Source: Owenia fusiformis (lineage: Eukaryota > Annelida > Polychaeta > Sabellida > Oweniidae). From it: a stretch of 64,000 bases of DNA. This document shows, piece after piece, positions 1 to 13,300 of the stretch. The translations under genes and the position numbers were made by a program. How positions within the stretch are numbered: the first letter of the stretch is position 1; every line of letters begins with the position of its first letter. The DNA is taken from positions 36,985,366-37,049,365 of the forward strand of contig CAIIXF020000001.1 of assembly GCA_903813345.2 (NCBI GenBank), in the 5' to 3' direction. The notes beneath the pieces are model-generated. The model ran no database searches and was not told the origin of the DNA. It worked only from the letters and a program-made list of their open reading frames with translations.

Positions 1-174
1 TTATGGGTAGACTGTAGCTAGTAATCACTATGATGCACAACCACGCCATCTTTCAATAGCAGTAAAAGTTTTTCTATATTGATTAGTTCCCAAAATGCAC
101 TTCTACAGTGGTATACGCTAGAGTGGCATACGGTGGAGTGTATACGATGACGATATACCACTCTCCACTATATA

Positions 175-1249
175 CGAGGGTTGTCCCAGAAGTAATGCAC
201 TATATGCTCTAACTTTCTTTAATATTCTACAATTCAGCTGAAATTTTATATATATAACAATTGAAGTTTTATCTATTATATCCTGAAGTTTCAGCATCAA
301 ACATTAATATTAAGTCTCAATATGGTTGCTATAACAACATGGGGGTAGGGGTGGGCGGGGCAGGCACCAATTTTTCTAATTATGAAAAGATCTAAAGTGT
401 TATTTTATTAATATTTCGTTGCTTTAAATGGTCAAAATGTTTGGGAAATTGTTAAATTTATTCAACATGATGTTAACCAAGTACAAATAATGACATTTAG
501 CACTCATGCACTGTGATATCATAATACCACATTTCAGTAGTCACGAATTCAAATACAGTCACAGTCAAGAAATTGCAAAAATGGCTGCAATTCTTACCTG
601 ATAACAGAAGGCCTTGCGTTTAGTGGCCTAATTTCATACTTCACTTGGACTCACAGCCACGCAAAGCAATGCTACCATGGAGAAAGTATATAAGGAGTAT
701 ATACCAGATAGAACTAAAATTAAGGGGTGGCAGAAACGATTTAAAAGAGACTATTTGACCCTGGATGACGACCCCAAACATGGGAGGCAAAAACTCCACA
801 AGTCCCAGTGGAAGAAATTGCCAAGAGTGTTTGACCTGACAGGCATCAAAAGTACATACCATGCAAAGGGCATTGTTTTGAGAAAATGTGAAATGGGACA
901 CTGTGCAATATACATCCATTAAATCTAGGATGTGCTCATAGTAATTTCGTATCTCAAAAATGTATTTTTGAGCATACTTCTTATAGCTACACAAAATGGT
1001 ATTTGTTGATTAATTATTTCATATTTTCAATTTTTTATTCCTTTTGACGTGAATGTATAACCTGCCCCGCCCTACCCAAACTCACCAACTTGATTTTATT
1101 ATAACATCAATATAGTTTTATCAGTCAACATGAAATTTTTCAAAATAATCAAAATGTCTCTAAGGAACATTTTCTGAAAATTTCATGGAAACATATCAAT
1201 TATTGATAAAGTTAGAGCATATAGTGCATTACTTCTGGGACAACCCTCG
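175..1249. mobile_element. Mariner-like non-autonomous transposon with 42-bp TIRs
   Basis: A perfect 42-bp terminal inverted repeat starting CGAGGGTTGTCCCAGAAGTA occupies 175-216 and, inverted, 1208-1249. TA dinucleotides flank both ends (173-174 and 1250-1251), the target-site duplication typical of Tc1/mariner elements. Inside, plus-strand 677-922 reads as a short fragment with a stretch like the mariner helix-turn-helix domain (residues around KGWQKRF and LTLDDDPKHGR), but no DDE/D catalytic domain is present. This is therefore a deletion derivative of a mariner-like element. It lies upstream of the first visible INTS11 exon. Confidence 0.85.
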
Positions 1250-1363
1250 TATTGTTGTCATAGACACCTGTTATACAACTATAATTGGACTTAGAGTGGT
1301 ATAATATGTATTACATTACTGTATAACCTGTACTCATCAATGCAATTTATTTCTTGTATTTAG

Positions 1364-4300
1364 GGGCAGGGCAAGATGTAGGGAGAAGTTGTATTCTTTT
1401 GACAATAGGGGGTAAGAATATCATGTTTGACTGTGGCATGCACATGGGATACAATGATGATGTAAGTATCTTTTACTAACTTATAACTATACATGCTTGA
1501 ATTGAAATATATATGAATCTTACATAATACATTTGTATTTAAACACAGACCAGAGCATGAAAGAACAGTCAGAAATGTTGTAGGTTACTGTCCATGACAT
1601 AAATCATTCATATTCTGCACCTATGGCACGCAGAGATGTAATATCTACAAAAACTTGTGATGTACATGGTGCCATTGTATTTGTCAAAATATGCTCCTAT
1701 ATAGATATATGATAGACAATACGTACATCCTCTCTCCAAATTTTTTCTAATGTAATAATATGATGAGCAATGTTAAAAACATACAATTTCATTATTTTTC
1801 AGAGGAGGTTTCCTGATTTTTCCTACATTACTAAAAATGAAGAAATAGGTCGTCTGACAGAGTTCCTCGATTGTGTTATCATAAGGTATACATATTTTAA
1901 CCTAGTCTTTTAGTTTCTATGATTTCTTGAAAGATTGCAGAACTATTGCAAGCCTTTTAGCCTTCATTTTGTATAGTCCTTGAAAAGAATATATAAAAAT
2001 TAGTGTCAGATGAGTTCTCCAGATTGTGATTAGAAGTAAGAAATATTAGATTAATTCTTTTACTTTTCAGCCATTTTCATCTGGACCACTGTGGTGCTCT
2101 TCCATACATGTCTGAAATGGTGGGGTTTGATGGGCCTATATATATGACACATCCTACAAAAGCAATATGTCCCATATTGTTGGTAAGATATTTGTTCAAT
2201 ACTCTGCTCTTTAGTTTCTGACTCTAGTTGACATTGGAGTTAACACAGCTGAAAAAATCAAATTCTGTATAAAAACATATACAAAAGATATAAAATGTTG
2301 TTCTTGTTATAGACTGATCTCTTTGTTTTAATACACTGCATAGCAGACCCCATAAAATTCATTTATTTATTTCAAATATATGAGCAATGGTTTAGAATTG
2401 AATAATGGAAATATGAATCAAATCAACATTTTAATTTTAACTCATATTGAAATTTTGCTTTAAATATGAGTATATGCATATTTGTTAAATGATTTGATTT
2501 GAAAATAATAAATTCAGTTGTATTTAAAAAACTAAAATTCATTTTTTTCTACAGGAAGATTATAGAAAGATCACAGTTGACAGAAAAGGAGAAACAAACT
2601 TTTTTACCTCAGAGATGATAAAGAATTGTATGAAGAAAACTGTAGCAGTGAATCTCCATGAAACTGTCCAAGTATGTAGATTGAACATTGTTATGTTACC
2701 ACTAGGAAGTGACATTGTGGTGTTTCTCAGCTAGATATTTGTAACCATTTGCAATAACTAACAGGGTGGTGCCATCTTTTCAGATTATCATATTCATGAC
2801 TTGTAAAGTTGTTTGTGTTGTAGTGTGATGAGGGGGGGGGGGGTTGAGGGACTTGATCAAAAACTATATAACCCCCTGGTTGGTGGTTTAAGACTTAAGA
2901 GGTCTAAAAATGAGTTACATATGATCCCTATTAGATCAACCCAACCAACAGGAAGGCTACTAAGGGCTATGTGAAGCTTAGCAGAGATTTTAAAAATTAT
3001 TTGTAGGAAAAATAGACCAGAGTTTCTTACATTTTTCAAAATAATGTTTTTAGACTCCTAGTTAGGATACCAATTTATAAATGATGCTACATCCTTACAC
3101 CAAACCAATGTACAGCATACATTTGCTTTCAATATGTTTTGTCAAGGTTGATAATGAACTGGAGATCAAGGCCTATTATGCAGGTCATGTGCTTGGTGCT
3201 GCAATGTTTCATGTCAAAGTAGGTGGTCAGTCAGCTGTCTATACAGTGAGTATAACAATATTAACAGTCAGAAAATTCAATAAGTAATGCCTCAGTCATA
3301 TTTCCTCTATGGCAACCTTATGGTGGTCCAAGCTTCCAAAAATTGAGAGAAATATGCAGAATAAATATAGGGGTAAGCAGTATGATGTAGATTTTCTTAA
3401 TCGATTTTGTGAAGCTACGGCCACCATAGAGCAAATGTGACTGAGGATCATAAATACAAAATCCAATGAATCATGTCACAAATAACATTAAATTTGAACC
3501 AATTTAAATTCACAGCATTTATTAAATCAAGCCATCACCAAATGAATTAGTATGAAAAAGCGGTGCCGTAAATACTTGTGGAGTCATATTTTAGACACGA
3601 GTGTCCTGAAAAATCTTGTGAAATTACAACATAAGATGTTCTTTGGAGGGAAATATAAACAGTATATACTCTTTGTAGGGAGAACACAACAGTACAATCA
3701 TGGTTTTTGTAAGAAAATTACATTACATGTTCTTTGTAGGGAGATTACAACATGACCCCCGACAGACATCTTGGTTCAGCATGGATAGACAAATGTCGCC
3801 CTGATCTGCTGATTACAGAGTCAACATATGCGACAACCATTCGAGATTCAAAACGATGTCGTGAGCGGGACTTTTTGAAGAAGGTTCACGATTGTGTTGA
3901 CAAGGGAGGAAAGGTTAGATTTCCTTATATGTTCAATCAGAAGCAAATTCAATTTACAATTCAACCTTCGGGAAATTATTGCGTATGAGAAACAAAGCAT
4001 AGATATGCAGAGAAACACATTTTTAATTGCTTCCCAACCTCAATTTATTAAACATTGTCACGAAAAATTACACTTATTATTGACATCAAAATTATGTTTA
4101 TAAATTACAATTACAATTGAATGTTCAAATGTAACAACATATGATACTAAAATATCTAAAATGTATGCATTAGCATTGGCATGGCATCATGTCTATTGTA
4201 TCACAAAGATACAATTTCTACAGTAGATTGCAGATGCTGGAATAATCAGCTATAGTCCATGGTAAAATTAGTCAGTATTCAATGGACAAGTGCTCGTTAT

Positions 4301-7300
4301 GTTGCACCCTCCAAATCACTGTCAGCTTGGAGAGAATCATATTAATACGAAATTGCAATCTAAATTAAAGTGGTCATACCACAAGCATCGTATCAATCTG
4401 CTAATATTATAATAATTTGGTGAAAATATCAATGCTTGAAAATTTGCTTTAGAGGTCATATGATGTAGCAACTGAAGTTTCAAAATAGTGTGTCGTAAAA
4501 AATTTAAAAAAGAAAGAAATTCACAAAATAAACCAGCAACCTTTTCAAGCTTTGATCTTTGCGAAGAGAAAATGTTGAACATCAATGTACTTTAATATTA
4601 AACTATTGTCACTTTCAAGAAAAATGTCTCATCCCTAGGTGCTGATACCAGTCTTTGCTCTTGGGAGAGCGCAAGAGCTTTGTATATTACTAGAATCTTA
4701 CTGGGACAGGATGAATCTCAAAGTGCCAATATATTTCTCTCTGGGTCTCACAGAAAAGGTAAGGCTTAAGTTAAATAAAGTGTAGAGAATATCCTCTCTT
4801 TGCCCTTTTGAAAAAGACCCATGTAGCATTAGCTTTTGAAGATAAAAGAAAAACAAGTAGCCCCTTATCCTGGAAAAATGTTGGCAAATGCCTAACGTTA
4901 AGTTCCACTGTCCCAGACATTCTTAGCTCACATGGTGAACATTGTCAAAAATGAGGATTTTTACTTTCAAATATTTTTACAATCGAATGTTGTCAGGATT
5001 CCTGAATCTGGTAGTAGTAGGTTGACTTTGTTGATAGGAATTTTAAATTGAATTTTATTTTATTCAGAGAATATATCTAAATTATAATCATAGCCCATAA
5101 AGAGAGGTTTAAACTAAATAAAATATATTATTAATCTGAAGAGAAAGCCCATGTTTAAATATATGAATTGATGATATCGAAGATGGTTCACCCTATCAGT
5201 TACATGATAAAACGAATATTTCATTCTATTTTCATTGAATACCTGTGTCAGTTTCACAATATGATTTCCACTAGCCATTTGAGCTTCGTGGAATAGCACT
5301 TGTGAAAGATGTACAGGTATTCACACTTTAGAATGAAATATGTGTATATTATTTCACAGTTAGTATGATATTCATAGTTTATCATGTCAAAATAAAAACA
5401 GTATTTTTCTTCTTTGAACTGGTTCACCTGTGATACTCATTTTATCAATGTGTTTTAATTCCTATTCCCCTTTGGCCATTGCACTTACATATAAAGCACA
5501 TTTTCAGGTTTTGTGAAGTTCACTGTTTTCAGTATTTTCTAATGGAAACACTTAAACAGAGTTTTGCCTGAAAACCAACATTCTTAGTGCCCTTCTAAAA
5601 TCTGTACTTTTCCATCCATACACAAAAGAATTACAAAATGAATTGCAATAATACATAATAACTGAAAATTGTTCATACGTGACCAACCATTTTGGTTTCT
5701 GTTTGTAAAATAACACTACACAAGTAAATATCCAATATGGAGTGTACAGAATTACTAGAGTTCCGAAGATAATAGCCATCATTTTTACTATCTTCATATC
5801 TGATTTTGAAGTGTCTGTAACAGGCCCTATGGCATTCTGCTGCTCATTTTGTTGTTTCTTATGTGCCCAAGCAATGTAGAAAATTCTGCAGTATGCTGTG
5901 CATATAATAATTAACATGAGGATCCCAGCTGAAGCTATGATACCATAGAATGCTGCAGGCTGGTACAAAATCATTGACAAACTACATTGTAGACCTGGTG
6001 TCCATATGTTAAAACAGCTCAATCCGATAAACATGAAATAAGAATAAATCCAAGAACAAATGATGGATATCCTTACTTTCTTCATTGTAAATATATCTGG
6101 GTATGAAAACGGCCTTGTGATTGCGATGTAACGTTCTATAGAAATAGCTGTGTACATCATCATTGAAGCAGCAGTTGGTTGGTGTACAACCACCTGGCAC
6201 ACGAGACAAGAATATTTCTCAGAGTCAGCCCCATCAAGTACCAGACTCGCTTCTGGGTATAGCTGCCTTAAATTACAATATGGCAAAGCCAATCCAACCA
6301 TTAAGTCAGCAAATGATAAACTCAGCACATATTGATTGCTTATTGTCTTAAGATAGTCAAATTTCAATATTGCAACTATTATTAAAGTATTTGACACAAT
6401 GATGAGTGCTGATATGATAACACTGATTACTACATATGTAACTCCTAATTCATGTCCAGTTAATGTAGCATTTGTTTGGTTTTCCATATTTATTGAATTA
6501 AACTCATTAAATAGTCGACTCATTGCTCAAGGTTTACTGTCGCAACTACTTTTGATATAACTAAGTATGCCTAGGTATAGGTATGTATTTTATGACATCT
6601 TTTATATAAAACATGTTCCTCCATCTTTTAAATAAAACATGTTCCTCCATTCAACTTATGAATCATGATCAATAGCAAATATGTGATCCATTAGCGAATG
6701 AATACCTACACTCAACAATGATATACACATAATGGCCATATCAGTTTTATGGTCTTTAGTTTTGTCATCCCGTGTCAGTTTCACAAGATGATTTCCACTA
6801 GCTATTTGAGCTTCGTGGAATAGAATAACTAGTGGAAGATGCAAAGGTATTCACATTTTAGAATGAAATATGTGTATATTATTTCACAGTAAGTGTGATA
6901 TTCATAGGATATCATGTCAAAATAAAAACAGTATTTTTCTTCTTTGAACTGGTTCACTTGTGATGCTCCTTTTATCAATGTGTTTTAATTCCTATTCCCC
7001 TTTGGCCATTGCACTTACATACTAAGCACATTTTCAGGTTTTGTGAAGTTCACTGTTTTCAGTATTTTCTAATGGAAACACTGCATCAGAATTTTGCCTG
7101 TAGACCAACATTCTGAATGCCCTTCTAAAATCTGTACTTTTCCATCCATACACGTTGTAGACCTGGTGTCCAAATATTAAAACAGTTCAATCCAATTAAC
7201 ATTAAATGAGAATAAATCCAAGAACAAATGATTGATATCCTTACTCTCTTCATTGTAAATATATCTGGGTATGAAAACGGTCTTGTGATTGCGATGTAAC

Positions 7301-10300
7301 GTTCTATAGAAATAGCTGTGTACATCATCATTGAGGCGGCAGTTGGTTGAGTCAAAGCAGTCTGACATAAGGGACAAGAATATTTCTCAGAGTCAGCCCC
7401 ATCAAGTACCAGGCTCGCTTCAGGGTATAGCTGCCTTAAAATACAATATGGCAAAGCCAATCCAACCATTAAGTCAGCAAATGATAAACTAAGCACATAT
7501 TGATTGCTGATTGTCTTAAGATAGTCAAATTTCAATATTGCAACTATTATTAAAGTATTTGACACAATAATGAGTGCTGATATGATAACACTGATTACTA
7601 CATATGTAACTCCTAATTCATGTCCAGTTAATGTAGTATTTGTTTGGTTTTCCATATTTATTGAATTAAACTCATTAAATAGTCTACTCATTGCTCAAGG
7701 TTTACTGTCGCAACTACTTTTGATATAACTAAGTATGCGTATAGTAGGTATGTTAATTTTATGACATCTTTTATATAAAACATGTTCCTCCATTCAACTT
7801 ATGAAGTATGAACAATAGCAAATATGTGATCCATTAGCGAGTGAATACCTATACTCATTTCAACAATGACATACACATAATGGCCATATCAGTTTTATGG
7901 TTTTTGAGTTTTGTCATCCTATATAGATCAACTAGTTAGAAGTGATGTAAAAATATTAAAGTAAGGTTGGTCATGGCTCGGTTTGAAAGCGATTCTTTTA
8001 ATGCCTGAGGAAATACTTTCTTTTTATTTGTTGTCACATCTTTTGCGTAAATGATCTCTGCTCTGGCTCTATTTCCTCTAAATACTGAATGGAACTATCA
8101 TTTAAACAACAATTATACACTTAAGTGATCTATAAGATAATTGCTGTATATTGTCTCTTTTGATACATGTTTTTCAACACTGCCATGTTGATTCTTTAAA
8201 ATTACATTTATATTTAATTAGCCAAACCACGAGCAAACCAAGATATACAAACATTTTGCTTGTAAAATATGAATGTATTTTATTTCCTTGATACTGCACT
8301 TTGGTCTTTCGATTCATTTTTTTTGTTTTATTGACTCACAAGCCAATATATTAGTTGCAAGTAGAAACTTGAATGCCCATGGTAGAAATAATTTGGATTT
8401 ACTTCAATAAATATTTAAAAAGGCAGGTACTTTATTGCAAGCTTTTTTAGACAACTCTTATTTAAGTTCTAATATTTATTTGACCATGAAAACAAATGCG
8501 TCTGTTTGGCCAATATGTTATCTCCAAAAAGGTACAATAGAATGAAAGTAAAATTGATTGGATTATCTCTTAAGCTGTCATTAATCCACCCATCATCACC
8601 AATCTTCCCCAATTATGAGCCAATTTTCACCAAAATGCAGCATTTTATTCCAATTTTTACGACTGAATTGAAATGTACTGTAAGTCATGATTTACCTCTG
8701 AAAAGGAAAAGTGAGTCTCCTTTGGATTAGGATAATCAGAAAAACAATAAAAATTTGAGGTCAAATATCTGGCCTTAAAGTGAGGGCCTATAATGTCACA
8801 ACTAATTCGAATATTGCTAAGCGGCAATAACGAATGTTTGGTGAAATAATTTTCATAATACTAATGAGAAAACATGTCCAAATACATTTATCAAAAAAAC
8901 TATATTGATTCCTATATGTCAAAAATACGATTTCATATCTGCTTTAAACATACCAGTACATAAAAGTCTTGTGTGAACAAAAAAGGATATATCCATTATG
9001 CATGATGATAGTATGATGACATCCATGTCCGATCAATGGCAATACATTACCGGTTCCATTAGTGACTCATTATTTAATAAATATTTTACAAAACACATTA
9101 TTAGGAGGCCTCCTGAAGAAGGACTCATTTTTCTTTCTTTGATTTTTATTTTATTTTTTATTGATTTGTCTATATATTTATTTACAGTCCCTTTTATTTA
9201 TTATTGAGAGCCCTTTGGAAGAGGACTCAAGCATCTTGAGTTTTGGCACTACACTAAATATTTTTTCTTAATTTTGGAGAGATTTTTTGAAATTTATTAT
9301 TGTGTAAGCATTTTGCTGTTTGAAAAATATTTCCCGGATTTTGAGATACTAGAGGTTAAAAATGGTAAAAATGTCATTTTCAGCTTAAAACCATTCACAA
9401 GTTGCCTAGGGCTAGTTGCTATTCATACATTATGATCTATGGCTAGTAGGGACCGCACAAAAAAATTTCGGCCAAATCAGACATCATTTGCCTCACCCCC
9501 TCAAGCCATCTTTATGTGACACATTTAGCATGAATACATTAGATTCAATTATGAAACATGTACTAAATTGAAAACTGACATATAAAATAGGTGGAGTCCT
9601 ATATTTTAGTAATAAATGAAATTACAATGTCAAGTGACATTTGAAGATGTTTTGAATGCATTGATTTGCTTTCTATTGAGACATGTTTCTAACTTTATGC
9701 TGCAAAAAGATAAAATTGATGACACTCACTTTCTTATATTTTTCCAGGGGTAGGGCACTATAAAGTGTTATTAAAAATAGAAACAGTACTTAGTCATTAT
9801 AATAGTTGCATTAAATATCACAAATAGCAACGAGATGACTTAAGATTACTTGTTTGAGCTGTAAAAGCTGTCATCTTTTGCTTGAAGCTACAAATATAAA
9901 ATAGATGAGACTTAAAAAAGTGTGTCGCGGATCTAAATTAACACAAAAAGTTTGATATCTCTGGATTCAGTTATCATAAAATGCTGTATTATGACTTCTT
10001 ACATAAAATACATAAGAAGGCCTTTCTAAAGAGCCATTATACATCATTTTATGACAACTGAATCCAGAGATATCAAACTTTTTGTGTCAATTTTGATCCA
10101 CTACACATCTTTTTTTGGTCTCATCTATTTTATATTTGTAGCTTCAAGCAAATGATGACAGCTTGTACTGTTCAAAGAAGTATTCTAAAATCATTTCCAT
10201 GCTATTTCTGATATTTTAATACAACTAATTATAATGACTAAGTACTATTTCATATTTTTGATATGACTTTATAATGCCCTACCCCTGGAAAAATATAAGA

Positions 10301-13300
10301 AAGTGGGTGTCATCAATTTTATCTTTTTGCAGCATAAAGTTAGAAACATGTATCAATAGAAATACATCAATGCATTCAAAACATCTTCAAATGTTACTTG
10401 ACATTGTAATTCATTTATTTATACTAGAATATAGGACTCCACCTATTTTATATGTCAGTTTTCAATTTAGTACATGTTTCATAATTGAATCTAATGTATT
10501 CATGCTAAATGTGTCAAATAAAGATGGCTTGAGGGGGTGAGGCAAACGATGTCCGATTTGGCTGAAATTTCTTTTTGGCTGTCCCTACTAACCATAGCTC
10601 ATAATGTATGAATAGCAACTTGATCAGAAAAAAATTCCCAAAATGAAACACCCTAAAGTTGCCAAGTCAATAAGTTTCTTCATATTTTAGATTTAGAACT
10701 ATCTACAAGTTCCCAGGAGTTTATATCTGCCCTTTGATTTAAGATGTCACCTATTTTAACCTTCAAAAATCATTTTCCAGGCCACTTGATATCTAGCACT
10801 TGTTATTATGATTATGTTTTTCAAATTTTCATTTCAAAAGTTCAGGTAATGATACATCAAGTGGTAGACTACCTGGAAATAGTCCTTTAAATCACCAGCT
10901 ATATCTACTACCTATCTGCCCACATGGATAGAAACTATGAAATCAAAAACATATACCTAATTGCAGTTGTCTTATTTGTTTTTCGTTTGATGATATGTGA
11001 TTTTAGACTAGCATATTGAACTATTTATTGATAAAACATCACTACCATTATCTAATTGGCCAAGTATTGTAAGGCTATTTACTTGATGCAATTAATGACA
11101 GGATCTTCAACATACTTCTATATCTTATATCGATAGTAGAAACAATGCATGGAAAGTGTTGCCAGGCTTTGTAATTTGTCTGTGTTGTCAGGCATTGTAA
11201 TTTGTATTTTAATTACCAAATAAGTGAATTGAATCAAGGCCTCATCATGTGGTCATTCATCTCAATTCTTTTTGTACAATATAAATATTTTGTGAATCTT
11301 GTATGAATAGTCAAAGTTACTTACTCTTTTGTTAATTACCTATATTTCATAGAATATGGTAGGTTAATGGACTTGCAGGGATTATAAGTGAACACTTGGT
11401 TAAGTCTGTTCAGTTCGGTAAACATGGAAAACCAAACAAATACTACATTAACTGGACATGGATTAGGAGTTACATATGTAGTAATCAGTGTTATCATATC
11501 AGCACTCATTATTGTGTCAAATACTTTAATAATAGTTGCAATATTGAAGTTTAACTATCTTAAGACAATAAGCAATCAATATGTGCTGAGTTTATCATTT
11601 GCTGACTTAATGGTTGGATTGGCTTTGCCATATTGTAATTTAAGGCAGCTATACCCAGAAGCGAGTCTGGTACTTGATGGGGCTGACTCTGAGAAATATT
11701 CTTGTCTCGTGTGCCAGGTGGTTTTACACCAACCAGTTGCTGCTTCAATGATGATGTACACAGCTATTTCTATAGAACGTTACATCGCAATCACAAGACC
11801 ATTTTCACATCCAGCAATATTTACAATGAAGAAAGTAAGGATATCAATCATTTGTTCCTGGATTTATTCTTACTTCATCTTTATCGGATTGAGCTGTTTT
11901 AACATATGGACGCCACATGTTCAATGTAGTATGTCAATGACCTTATATCAATCCGCAGCATTCTATGGTTTGGTAGCCTCTTCTGGGATCCTCATGTTTG
12001 TCATAATAGGCACAGTATACTGCAGGATTTTCTACATTGCATGGGCACAAAAGAAACAACAAAATGAGCAGCAGAATGCCATAGGGCCTGTAACAGACAC
12101 TTCAAAATCAGATATGAAGATAGTAAAAATGATGGCTATTATCTTCGGAACTCTAGTAATTCTGTACACTCCATATTGGATATTTACTTTTGTAGTGTTA
12201 TTTTACAAACAGAAACCAAAATGGTTGGTCACGTATGAACAATTTTCAGTTATTCTGTATTATTGCAATTCATTTTGTAATTCTTTTGTTTATGGATGGA
12301 AAAGTACAGATTTTAGAAGGGCATTCAGAATGTTGGTTTACAGGCAAAACTCTAATAAAGTGTTTCCATTGGAAAATACTGAAAACAGTAAGACTTACAA
12401 AACTTAATAAAATAGCCCTTGAGGTGTTAAAACATATTGATAAAATGACCAATGGGTATAGCCCTTGAGGTGTTGAATCAAACTGATAAAATGACCAATG
12501 GGTATAGCCCTTGAGGTGTTAAATCAAATTGATAAAATGACCAATGGGTATAGCCCTTGAGGTGTTAAAGCATATTGATAAAATGACCAAATGGGTATAG
12601 CCCTTGAGGTGTTAAATGACACCGTTATAGAAACTAATGATTCAACATTCAAATAAACAGTGTTCAATAATCTGGGCTCCCCAACTGTTCAAAAACTAAT
12701 ATTAGTGCTGAAATATAATAATGCATGTAAAAAAACAAAAAATAAAATAATTTAAAGGACAATTTCAGTAATCTGAAGTTACAAATATAAAATAAACATG
12801 TATCAAATAATTTAGGACACACAAAAAAGGCCCATGTCATATACTTGTAGTTGTTTTCTGCATTGAATAAACAGTATTGTAAAAGATGTAATAATAATGT
12901 GGAATTAAATATAATGAACATTGTTTTATTCTTGGGATTTAGAATGCTCAAAAATCTGGATAAAATTGAATCCAATTTTCGGAAGAAAATCTGAAAAACG
13001 GAAGTCATTTGCTTTATCATAACAGTGATATGATACAAGTATTTAATTATATCGTGTACTTTTACAATTAATATTCAATGAAGCCTAAAGAGTTAGTGTA
13101 ATATCATCTTGTGAAAGTGCCACAGGTATTCGCCGATGAACTTCAGTGACCTTTTAATTATTGTAGTGAATTTTTGATATAAGAACATAGAGTGATAATT
13201 TATATTCGTTTGAGCGTAGCGATTTAAGAATATAAATACTTTCTTTAATGTGCAGTGAAGTGAAGTGAAGTGTAATAAGACATGAAAGTAGTGTTCGTTT

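Larger units (their letters stand above)
5200..7890. repeat. Tandem segmental duplication holding the two minus-strand GPCR copies
   Basis: Non-coding flanks are duplicated along with the receptor genes. The stretch around 5330-5550 (downstream of the intact gene) matches 6860-7080 nearly base for base. The upstream flank 6520-6640 matches 7688-7800, and 6655-6760 matches 7797-7890. The duplicated unit is roughly 1.5 kb before the deletion in the second copy. Similarity is very high, which suggests recent duplication or gene conversion. Confidence 0.8.

Noticed and set aside
677-922. 81-codon ORF as a live transposase
   Set aside because: Only a short DNA-binding-like fragment is present; the catalytic domain is missing within a 1-kb deleted element.
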